Below, one piece after another: positions 53,101 through 59,164 of a stretch of DNA of 64,000 bases (position 1 is its first letter; each line of letters opens with the position of its first letter). The DNA is taken from contig JAFMSR010000008.1 of the NCBI GenBank assembly GCA_022818135.1, positions 26,854,767 through 26,918,766 on the forward strand. Direction: 5' to 3'. The position numbers and the translations under genes are program-made. Origin of the DNA: Saxidomus purpurata (taxonomy: Eukaryota > Mollusca > Bivalvia > Venerida > Veneridae). The notes beneath the pieces were generated by a model. The model was given only the letters and a program-made list of their open reading frames with translations, searched no databases and had not been told where the DNA came from.

Positions 53101-55026
53101 TGACCCTTTACTCAAATCGTTACATAGAAGAATGAGTGCAATTGTAACTGCATGAAAATATTTATATTAACCTAGGTACAGTCTGCTTCACCACTAATAA
53201 TAACTATATTAATATTGTCAAATGTACATACAACAGAAGAATTTCTGCTTCAAGCGTTACACATTCATTTTGGATAAAACACACTATTTGAATTGATGTT
53301 TTAGCTTTGTACAGTCTAGTAGATTGCAATTTAATCAATTTGAAAGTTGATAAATAACTTTTCTTATATTTTCATTATCTGAATTTACATAAACACAAGG
53401 TAGAATGCACTGCACCTGGTTTGTTTCTAACCTTCACCAGTTACAAAATTTAAGATACTTATTAACGAAAAATAGCATGAGCTATGGATGAGATGATTTT
53501 TGAACTTACTTTTTTCACATTTGTCTCTCTGGTATCCAGGTTTACACCCCCTAATGCATTGACCAGTTACAAAGTCACAATATCTTTCATATTTGCAATG
53601 CATAGAACACGTTTCTTTACAGTTTTGTCCGTACTTTCCAGCATAACATTCTATAATAAATACATTGTAATTTGAATATATCTACACAAACAAATTGTTT
53701 TATCATTTGACCCTTTACCTAAATCGATACATAGGAGAATGAGTGCAATTGTAACTGCATGAAAATATTTATATTAACCTAGGTACAGTCTGCTTCACCA
53801 CTAATAATAACTATATTAATATTGTCAAATGTACAAACTACAGTCTGTAATTGTAATATATCAAAACCAACATATTGTTTTATCATTTGACCCTTTACTC
53901 AAATCGTTACATAGAAGAATGAGTGCAATTGTAACTGCATGAAAATATTTATATTAACCTAGGTACAGTCTGCTTCACCACTAATAATAACTATATTAAT
54001 GTTGTCAAATGTACATACGACAGAAGAATTTTTGCTTCAAGCGTTACACTTTCATTTTGGATAAAACACACTATTTGAATTGATGTTTTAGCTTTGTACA
54101 GTCTAGTAGATTGCAATTTAATCAATTTGAAAGTTGATAAATAACTTTTCTTATATTTTCATTATCTGAATTTACATAAACACAAGGTAGAATGCACTGC
54201 ACCTGGTTTGTTTCTAACCTTCAACAGTTACAACATTTAAGATACTTATTAACGAAAAATAGCATGAGCTACGGATGAGATGATTTTTGAACTTACTTTT
54301 TTCACATTTGTCTCTCCGGTATCCAGGTTTACACCCTCCAATGCATTGACCAGTTACAGAGTCACAATTTCTCTTATTTTTGCAATGCATAGAACACGTT
54401 TCTTTACAGTCTTGTCCGTACTTTCCAGCATAACATTCTATAATAAATACATTGTAATTTGAATATATCTACACAAACAAATTGTTTTATCATTTGACCC
54501 TTTACCTAAATCGATACATAGGAGAATGAGTGCAATTGTAACTGCATGAAAATATTTATATGAACATATGTGCAGTCTGCTTCACCACTTATAATAAATA
54601 TATTTTTATTGTCATGTGTACAGCTTTAGTTTAATTTCATCTTCGAGCGTACACATTCATTTTGGATAAATAAACACTAATTGAATTGACATTTGGCTTT
54701 GTGCACTAGCAGATGGCAATTTAATCAAAGTGGGTAAATAACTTTCTAATGTTTCATTTTTTTCTATTGTACATAAACGAAAGGTAGAAGCCACTATACC
54801 TGGTCTATTTCTAACATACACCGATAACAAAATACTGATTAACGAAAAAAAGCGTTAGAAACGGATGAGAAGATTTTCAACTTACTTTCTTCACATTTGT
54901 CTCCCTGGTAACCCGGTTTACACCCTCCAATGCATTGACCAGTTACAGAGTCACAATTTCTATTATTTGTGCATTGTATAGAACACGTTTCTTTACAGTC
55001 TTGTCCGTACTTTCCAGCATTACATT
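17620..55026 (-). CDS. Receptor-type tyrosine phosphatase with multi-EGF ectodomain (28 exons seen, 5' incomplete)
   Basis: A single-pass membrane phosphatase that should remove phosphate from tyrosines at the inner face of the plasma membrane. Exons in transcription order: EGF-like 54886-55026, 54297-54437, 53510-53650, 52903-53043, 52142-52282, 42411-42551, 38750-38890, 37660-37800, 34889-35032, 34638-34775; membrane 32703-32826; juxtamembrane 32002-32084, 30996-31153; D1 30284-30371, 29445-29521, 28615-28651, 28217-28314, 27588-27713, 26542-26690, 24967-25102, 22556-22705; D2 20585-20699, 20295-20368, 19929-20063, 18776-18898, 18340-18485, 17876-18011, 17620-17691. All have AG/GT borders and matching phases. 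The parts seen encode about 1,145 residues. No signal peptide or start codon was found, so the first exons probably lie beyond 64 kb. Ten EGF modules plus tandem PTP domains is unlike the vertebrate receptor types, which use fibronectin III, Ig, MAM or carbonic anhydrase-like modules. The exact number of EGF exons used is uncertain. Confidence 0.88.
19005..19034 (-). pseudogene. Remnant of a duplicated D2 exon start
   Basis: Read on the minus strand, this gives GMYLPENMT after a TAATTAG acceptor-like site and soon hits a stop. It repeats the start of the real D2 exon 18,776-18,898 (VGVYLPENG); a 17-base block, ATTTTCTGGCAAATACA on the plus strand, is identical. Likely a decayed tandem exon copy. 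Confidence 0.5.
20784..21281. repeat. 31-bp minisatellite, about 16 copies
   Basis: Unit GACTGAGCATCGTCAACGTA plus ATTACATGCAT, repeated head to tail. The outer copies are more diverged and the central ones nearly identical, as expected for a locally expanding minisatellite. It lies in the intron between D1 and D2 exons. Units are directly adjacent with no unique spacers. Confidence 0.95.
22556..30371 (-). CDS. Catalytic phosphatase domain D1, 8 exons
   Basis: Joined exons give a complete class I PTP domain. In order they show [20 protein letters not shown] (substrate pTyr region, KNRY as KNKY), [50 protein letters not shown] with the WPD general-acid loop, [20 protein letters not shown] with the catalytic cysteine and P-loop arginine, [20 protein letters not shown] with the Q-loop glutamine, and the closing helix. 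All catalytic residues are present, so D1 should be active. Exon lengths are 88, 77, 37, 98, 126, 149, 136 and 150 bases, with phases 0-1, 1-0, 0-1, 1-0, 0-0, 0-2, 2-0 and 0-0. The catalytic loop is split by an intron between HC and the serine codon (26,542 to 25,102), a position also known in other receptor phosphatases. Confidence 0.94.
23640..24412. repeat. Tandem-core repeat element (pearl-like), about 5 diverged units
   Basis: Units of about 115-155 bases each contain the phrases CATTTGACC, TTTCATTAAAAT, GGAGATATGGAGCGGACA and TTGACCTTGA. The array ends with GACGAACGGACGGAGACC and CTACGCGGCGGAGGATAA. A tandem core followed by an ACGG-type microsatellite and a short right end is the layout of bivalve pearl-like, Helentron-related non-autonomous elements. 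Class assignment is inferred from layout. Confidence 0.55.
30996..31153 (-). CDS. Juxtamembrane / wedge exon
   Basis: Encodes 52 residues ending [20 protein letters not shown] then FK, which matches the helix-turn-helix 'wedge' that precedes D1 in receptor PTPs (family form IPVxxLxxHI). Upstream are [16 protein letters not shown] with a possible phosphotyrosine site. Phase 1 in, phase 0 out; acceptor ACAG and donor GTAACT fit. Confidence 0.85.
32002..32084 (-). CDS. Cytoplasmic juxtamembrane exon
   Basis: 83 bases, phase 2 in and phase 1 out, translating [20 protein letters not shown] then SATTSNQ. No known domain; it links the membrane segment to the wedge. AYVNA could be a tyrosine phosphorylation or SH2 site. 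Assigned because phases and splice sites bridge the neighbours exactly. Confidence 0.75.
32703..32826 (-). CDS. Transmembrane exon
   Basis: 124 bases, phase 1 in and 2 out. After [10 protein letters not shown] comes a hydrophobic run of about 24 residues ([20 protein letters not shown] then VAIFL) followed by the basic stop-transfer RRKKRQR. This fixes the topology: EGF modules outside, phosphatase domains inside. It joins directly to the last EGF exon (…CVQ G|CA). Confidence 0.9.
33306..33484 (+). pseudogene. Tigger/CENP-B-type HTH relic
   Basis: ATG at 33,306 gives [12 protein letters not shown]. After a one-base frameshift the frame from 33,343 continues [40 protein letters not shown]. 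This is the N-terminal DNA-binding helix-turn-helix of pogo/Tigger transposases and CENP-B relatives. The catalytic domain is absent; the open frame then runs into a microsatellite. Confidence 0.8.
33563..33664. repeat. CTAT / CTAC microsatellite
   Basis: Seven CTAT units followed by about 18 CTAC units. The flanks are a short duplication (CAACATATGGGGATCACTTT at 33,498 and 33,668). It creates false Thr/Tyr/Leu/Pro open frames. Confidence 0.95.
34305..34455 (+). repeat. Dispersed repeat, copy 2
   Basis: Same family as 11,016-11,155, in opposite orientation: GAGAAACGCTTGGAAGCTAA, a TTGTAAATT block, and two TTACATCACTGGTAT units. Confidence 0.6.
34638..34775 (-). CDS. EGF-like exon, membrane-proximal
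   Basis: 46 residues, phase 1-1, eight cysteines ([11 protein letters not shown]…[13 protein letters not shown]…[15 protein letters not shown]). The most diverged intact module; it lacks the KxTCSxxC spacing of the upstream repeats. Acceptor AG is at 34,776-34,777 and donor GTAATT at 34,632-34,637 (minus strand). Confidence 0.88.
34889..35032 (-). CDS. EGF-like exon
   Basis: 48 residues, phase 1-1, eight cysteines, with [19 protein letters not shown] and later [11 protein letters not shown]. One residue longer than the standard 47-residue module of this gene. Confidence 0.9.
35616..36066. repeat. GC-rich fold-back repeat island
   Basis: About 450 bases, far richer in CpG than the surroundings, built of many copies in both orientations of motifs like GGCGTGTTGGCG, ACGACAA and CGCCAAAA. 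A near-perfect hairpin lies at 35,648-35,686 with 17-base arms around GACAT. Overlapping plus-strand open frames (35,683-35,961) are a by-product of the repetition. Confidence 0.75.
36288..36314 (+). repeat. Poly-C tract (27 C)
   Basis: Uninterrupted run of 27 cytosines after a CT-rich stretch. Length is likely unstable and hard to sequence. Confidence 0.95.
37239..37470 (+). repeat. tRNA-derived SINE
   Basis: Box A-like TAGCGCACTGG (37,250-37,260) and a near-canonical box B GGGTTCGATCCCC (37,292-37,304) are spaced as in a tRNA-derived pol III promoter. A non-tRNA body follows, with an AT-rich tail of TTATTATAATTATT type. No acceptor stem pairing that would make it a tRNA gene. Confidence 0.7.
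37660..37800 (-). CDS. EGF-like exon
   Basis: 47 residues, phase 1-1, eight cysteines: [19 protein letters not shown], then [20 protein letters not shown] and RC. The first clear member of the homogeneous MEGF-type repeat series. Confidence 0.92.
38039..38172 (+). repeat. TG/CG dinucleotide microsatellite
   Basis: Alternating purine-pyrimidine TG repeat with many TGCG interruptions, about 130 bases. It produces His-Thr and Cys-Val open frames in all frames, none of them genes. Such sequence can form Z-DNA. Confidence 0.95.
38750..38890 (-). CDS. EGF-like exon
   Basis: 47 residues, phase 1-1, eight cysteines: [45 protein letters not shown]. The donor GTACGT is canonical; the last base makes an AAA (Lys) codon with the next exon. 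Confidence 0.9.
39250..41862 (+). mobile_element. 5'-truncated LINE (non-LTR retrotransposon)
   Basis: Begins inside the reverse transcriptase domain and ends with an A-rich tail (about 41,845-41,862, AAAAGATAAAAAAAA type). It is antisense to the phosphatase gene, within the intron between EGF exons 42,411 and 38,890. The left edge at about 39,250 is set where similarity to the surrounding intron repeat fades, so it is approximate. No clear target-site duplication was found. Confidence 0.85.
39254..41482 (+). pseudogene. LINE ORF2 remnant: reverse transcriptase and C-terminal region
   Basis: RT blocks are clear: [30 protein letters not shown], then an in-frame stop at 39,476, [49 protein letters not shown] (catalytic F/YxDD), then GLKLNTNKS and [21 protein letters not shown] frameshift near 40,280 and more lesions downstream break the frame. 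The end carries [19 protein letters not shown] and a Lys/Tyr-rich tail ending LYS-stop at 41,482. The sequence resembles L1/Tx1-type elements; the clade call is from memory of the motifs. The endonuclease is missing, so the copy is dead. Confidence 0.88.
42411..42551 (-). CDS. EGF-like exon
   Basis: 47 residues, phase 1-1, eight cysteines: [45 protein letters not shown]. Intact splice sites. Its flanking intron carries the repeat unit also found either side of the LINE at 39.25-41.86 kb. Confidence 0.9.
43801..43940 (-). pseudogene. Decayed EGF exon 1
   Basis: Recognisable as [17 protein letters not shown] and then a stop (TAA). Three or more cysteine codons are lost, and the acceptor is CAA instead of CAG. 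The donor-side GTAAGT remains. Skipped by splicing if the surrounding gene is functional. Confidence 0.85.
44999..46205. repeat. Tandem-core element (pearl-like) with seven 146-bp units
   Basis: Unit starts (CAATAACTCT) fall at 45,094, 45,240, 45,386, 45,532, 45,678, 45,824 and 45,970, exactly 146 bases apart. The array is followed by an ACCG microsatellite (about 46,110-46,155) and the end TTCGGGGGTATAATTA, which is a rough complement of the start TTAATACCCCCGA near 45,000. Tandem core, tetranucleotide microsatellite and short related ends match bivalve pearl-type elements. Confidence 0.75.
46816..46863. repeat. Subterminal palindrome
   Basis: Arms of 20 bases (TTTTGTGCAACATGGTTGTA and its complement with one mismatch) around the 8-base loop ACTCAAGA. 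Part of the TIR element above. Confidence 0.9.
47500..47960. repeat. Diverged tandem repeat, about three 150-bp units
   Basis: Units share TGACCTG.AG.GTTATC, AGGTTTTA, ATCTGCTG.AGCA..TTGGTTTT and AGCATGAC-type blocks. Directly followed by another tandem repeat from 47,982. No coding sequence. Confidence 0.55.
47982..49045. repeat. Tandem-core dispersed repeat, split by a SINE
   Basis: Starts AGGGCCGGGATGGCCCAATA. Units of roughly 150 bases contain GGTCATAATTTGAACAATCT and GGCAATGCTACATGCTAAAT, and it ends ATCGGACGATGAGTGATC. This looks like another bivalve-type tandem-core element. A SINE is inserted at 48,396-48,717. Confidence 0.6.
48396..48717 (+). repeat. tRNA-derived SINE with target duplication
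   Basis: Box A-like GGTTGAGTGGTTAAAACTC (48,408-48,426) and box B-like GGTTTGAATCCC (48,451-48,462) head the element. It interrupts the tandem repeat, and the host sequence AAGTGACCCCC / AAGTGACTCCC is present on both sides (48,385 and 48,719), as expected for a target-site duplication. Confidence 0.75.
49293..49388. repeat. 96-bp fold-back (hairpin) repeat
   Basis: Arms of about 37 bases (TATAGGTCCATATTACAGGA, ATAAACAGACTTATTGC and the complement with 3-4 differences) around a short loop. Could be a tiny MITE or a transcribed hairpin; also part of the 3.7 kb element interior. Confidence 0.8.
51130..51262 (-). pseudogene. Decayed EGF exon 2
   Basis: Starts [19 protein letters not shown] and then a stop (TAG). 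It is 133 rather than 141 bases, so an 8-base deletion also shifts the frame; the rest of the module ([18 protein letters not shown]) reads in another frame. The acceptor AG is GG. Three independent lesions make it dead. Confidence 0.9.
51790..51898 (-). pseudogene. Truncated EGF exon 3
   Basis: The 3' three quarters of the module is intact ([34 protein letters not shown], donor GTAAGT). Its 5' part, including the acceptor and first two cysteines, is replaced at about 51,895 by the left edge of a duplicated intron segment. No acceptor remains. Confidence 0.9.
52142..52282 (-). CDS. EGF-like exon (recent duplicate)
   Basis: 47 residues, phase 1-1, eight cysteines: [45 protein letters not shown]. 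Differs from the exon at 54,886-55,026 by a single visible base (Thr for Ile), because it lies in an 897-bp duplicated segment. Confidence 0.88.
52359..52792 (+). mobile_element. Truncated copy of W left end
   Basis: Starts after TA with CAGTAGTCGAAACGTAACAG, then the subterminal CACGAT-type array, and stops abruptly at 52,792. Present only because it was carried in the segmental duplication, not by its own transposition. Confidence 0.85.
52903..53043 (-). CDS. EGF-like exon
   Basis: 47 residues, phase 1-1: [45 protein letters not shown]. One of three close copies (with 53,510 and 54,297) that also share their intron sequence. Confidence 0.9.
53510..53650 (-). CDS. EGF-like exon
   Basis: 47 residues, phase 1-1: [45 protein letters not shown]. 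Open and with intact splice sites, slightly more diverged than its neighbours. Confidence 0.88.
54297..54437 (-). CDS. EGF-like exon
   Basis: 47 residues, phase 1-1: [45 protein letters not shown]. Intact splice sites. Confidence 0.9.
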
Positions 55027-55537
55027 CTATAATTGTAAATTGAATATATCTACACAAACAAAATTGTTATATCATTTGACACTTTACCTAAATCGTTACA
55101 TACAGTAGTCGAAACGTAACAGTTGTCACACGGAGTGCACGATACACGCACGATGTACGCACGATACATGCACGTTAGACGCACGTTGCATGTTCGGTAA
55201 ATACACGATGAGCGATTTATAACGATACACGATATACACGATGTTCGAAGCGCACGCTACACGTTACACGATAAACTGATTACACGTTATACGATCACTT
55301 TTGGATTTCACATTTTATCTAAATTTAGACCTTTTAATCAGACCGAAAGAATCAGATCAATTAGAAGCCTCGTACCTTAACAATAAAAAAATGACATCGA
55401 TAAGTGTCAAAGATCCACAGTTTTAATATTACAGTGTGTGTCAAATTTGAACACCTGTCGGAATGACTTTGGAAGGAAATTGATCCCGATGTGCGAGAAA
55501 ATGGGCGTAATTAAAGTTAATTGCCATCAACACTTTT
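54641..55537. repeat. Segmental duplication source of 51,895-52,792
   Basis: Here the same sequence runs smoothly into intron on the left and into the rest of W on the right, so this is the older copy. It includes EGF exon 54,886-55,026. Confidence 0.85.
54886..55026 (-). CDS. EGF-like exon, most 5' intact one in view
   Basis: 47 residues, phase 1-1: [45 protein letters not shown]. Transposon W begins 76 bases upstream in the preceding intron. Confidence 0.9.
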
Positions 55538-56879
55538 TGTTAAATAAATTCTACATTAAAGACACTTTTTAGGACCGTGGCATATAAATGTTCAAATATA
55601 ATAATCTTATACTGGAACCTTGAATGGATATGTTGATGGGTGTCAAGTGGGTGAGGTAAATTGACATTGAAGAAACTGAAAGCTTGAAATTACGTTTCTG
55701 AATGAATCAAGCATTTGGAACGGGGTTTTTAATGTTATTTTGTAGTATTTACAGTTGTGATAATTATAAGGCCCCTAATTTTGACCAATGTTTTAATAGA
55801 AAAAGTTTTGAACAATATTTAGGTTTTTTTCCGTAGTCCGAAAGTGAAAAGTGTCCCTCTAGAAATCTAAGATTATTCTAAGAGAAGGGGAGATAATTAA
55901 CGCGCAATTCAGTATTCATGTACTGTGGACTATGGTGATTAATTCTATATAAAGTTTTATATCATGTTACTTTATATTTTGTTTCAGTGGGCCTATATAA
56001 AAATACATATAAAAAATGAACCTCTAGGAAACAGTGATATTTTCTAGAGTGAAGAAGGTTATTAAAGTTCATTTTATCTCAATGTAGTTTAATTTGTGGT
56101 ACGCAGTTCCATATACTTTATGTCACTGCTACCATTCTTTTAGATTCAGAACCCCTGTCGAGGTGGTTGGGGTAATACTATATGGGGGTTGTAATAAATG
56201 TAAAGTAAAATTAAACATACTGTTATGTATTTTAACTTTTCTCACCCATTTTAGGATAAAATTTGTAAAACTGTCTAGGATATGAACCAAAAACAGGTTA
56301 ACTCATTTGCAAAGTTATTTTGAACCCTCTGTAGAATAATGGAATGGTCCAATTGCATGACATAACTCTGCATTAAGTGGTGGGTAGCAGATTCAATTAG
56401 AACCCTGGAGAAGACACATCTCACAGCCTAGATTATACAGTCTCAAGATGCCATATATGGTGTTAACACATACATGTATGTACATGTAACATATAATCTT
56501 ATATGGAATTATATGTTTATTTGACATACTGATGATGAAGAAGATACAATGAACATCAATGGATGGTTAATTACTCGGCAGAAAATGATGTACATTCCAT
56601 ATCTAATTTATATGATGGCATTTTTACATAAGCCGTTTCATCAGTATAAAGGCAATGAGACTTAGTAACAGCATTTAGATGTACACGTATGATTTTGTTT
56701 GCATATCCTATGTACATAACTCTGCTGATATTATGAGGTGGTAATACATGTAAATATACTATACATGTAGTAGATCATTTGGAAAAAGTGTTCCTGGAAT
56801 ACACATGTAACATTAGCAAATAAATTGATGGAAGACTGACAACAATATGAAAGAGCAAATCAACACTCTATATTTATAA

Positions 56880-56900
56880 GGGGGGGAGGGGGGGGGGGGG
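56880..56900 (+). repeat. G-tract
   Basis: GGGGGGGAGGG followed by ten more G, inside W. Possible G-quadruplex on the plus strand. Confidence 0.9.
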
Positions 56901-58879
56901 TAACCTCACATGTTTCAAAAAACCTCAATAACAATGAGACTGCAGAATAGAGCTCAGCAATGATGGTGATCATGTTGTTTTTAGTTATTTTGGAATTTAG
57001 ATATGTAGAAAGATCTATATTTGTTCAAATTAATGTAAGCTAGGCATTTAAAGAAACAATCAGAGATGAGGAACAAATTTAATGAACAGGACAGAGTTCA
57101 AGCACCGCTTATGCCACACTTACATGTAAATAGGCCCTTTGAAGGATTTCTAAAATGGATTCAATTTATGAATCTAACCAGAGGAGATCTGTCAAAAGTA
57201 CTATATGCCTACATAACTATACAACCGGTATATTTAGACCAGAGTAAATTGCGACTTAGTAATAGATCTGATGTTCATATTATTTTCTTTATTAAGCTAT
57301 TAAGATTACAAACTACACACAATTAATATAGAGTTGTTCAAAAATAAATCTACTGAAAAAGGTAGTAGCCGGTATCACTGGCTTTAAGGGAAGTCCACAC
57401 AAGCACAATTTTGCCATCTTAGCCTTTGAAATCTTATTTTTTAAATGTTTTATTCATTTTATATAAAATGAATATGGTACTTTTCTAGTGATATTATATT
57501 AGTGTATACTGATATAACTAAGCTCTTTGCAGAACTTACTATTTAAATGTTATTTATGAAATTTAAACATTTTACTTAAACATGGGGTTTTAGGAAGGAT
57601 CTTTAGTAAAAGAACTACTTGTAATACTAAAATACAATTATTAATCAAGTGTGAGTATTCTCACAAGACTGATATATAATACAAATCTAATAAAACCATA
57701 AAACCTATCTCAAGGTATACAACTTGATTAAAATCAATTTTTTATGTGCCCTCTTCTGAAGTAAGAGTTTGTTATAGTTAAACTGTTAAGAAAGATGCAG
57801 GTGATCAGATTTAGCATCTGTAGGGCCAGTGGCCAGTCCTATCCAGCAAGGACATACTTAATGATCATGATATGGTTGATGTTTCATTCAACTGGAGGTA
57901 GTAGGAGTAGGTTTGTAAGCAGCAACCGGCTTACATTGATCCTGAACCAGCCCCCGTACCCCCTCCATCCCCCACAGATTACAGATAAAAGCCAGTGATA
58001 TTTGTTTAATTAATTATAATTATTATATGGTGCCATACAAACAGTGCAAACTACCATACAGTATTAAATGATATATAAGATTATATATTACAGTTACAAT
58101 ATTTTATAACTGAAACAGGCATGTAACAGGTACAGTGGTTGGGCAACCCCTACTGACATGTCACCCGTCACGCTCTGCTAATTTCTGATATGTGCAGACT
58201 ATGATTTGCTAAAAAATAACAAGATTGAATTTTATGTGTTTGGGTTGCCAATATTAATCAACACCAACTAACCAATGAAAAAGCTTGTTTACTACTACAT
58301 GTACAATTAAAATACTAAGTACTTGTTAAATATTAAAAAAATGCGTTTATACAAGAAGTGTTTAGGATTTTGACTAGTTGACTCCATTTCCGTCTTGAAT
58401 TTTAGTCTCTGTGTGGTGAAAGCTATGCAGTCAAATAGCCAGTGAGGGGTGTTACATTCTACAATGCACTGGATGCAAACCTGGTCAACCCAAAGTATGT
58501 ACCAACCGAGCTTGTTGGTAGTAAGTTTGCGCCCAGCCTAAGATGTGTGATTGATTTGTTCATTTTGTATTTTGTCGAGTATCCCATAGGACGGCCAGGT
58601 CGCACTATTTTGCGGCAAAATGTGTTTTTTTAAGTTTCAATTCTCTTCACCATCCATCCATGATAGAGGTTCGAATCCTGGCATATATTTCTGTGGGTGA
58701 GTATGGAATGTCCTGGATGATGGCCCCTAAACCAGGCCCCTTTTGTCTGCATCATCTTCTCTCATCACCAGATATTAGTATAAACCTACATGAGCTGGGC
58801 ACTATGACATGGTAACTGGTAAGCCTGTTTTAAGGCATTGATAACATTTATGAATAATAATGATGTTTTCAACAACTCT

Positions 58880-59164
58880 AGTCTAGAATGAATGTTGTTT
58901 CTATTTCATTGAGACCAGAGATGATAGCGAAACTGAAAATATATACAATATAGCTAGTTTTTTAGGTTGATGATGTAAAAGCCAGCTCAATGCAGTGTCT
59001 ACTGTTATCATTTCTGTTGTAGACATGCAGGAACCGGTTATAGAGTATTCCTGATAAATAGAACAATAATTTGGCGATGATGGCAACAAACCTGTTCAGA
59101 TGGATTACAATAGCTGAAGCTACAATTGTATACCAGAGCCTGGATTTTTAGACCCATCTGTGTA
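58880..59164 (-). pseudogene. LINE RNase H fragment in W (3' half)
   Basis: On the minus strand it reads YTDGSK-type start at the Y boundary and then CSIYQEY, EMITVDTALSWLLHHQPKKL, AILYIFSVSLSSLVS. The pattern IYTDGSK…IFSDSLSSL is the RNase H domain at the end of some non-LTR elements. The homologous copy in Y still has the aspartate (FSDSLSS) where this one has valine. Confidence 0.7.

Noticed and set aside
53484..53675. Plus-strand open frames with [17 protein letters not shown] at each EGF exon (also 52,886 and 54,280)
   Set aside because: Antisense shadows of the minus-strand EGF exons; they recur only because the exons are duplicated.
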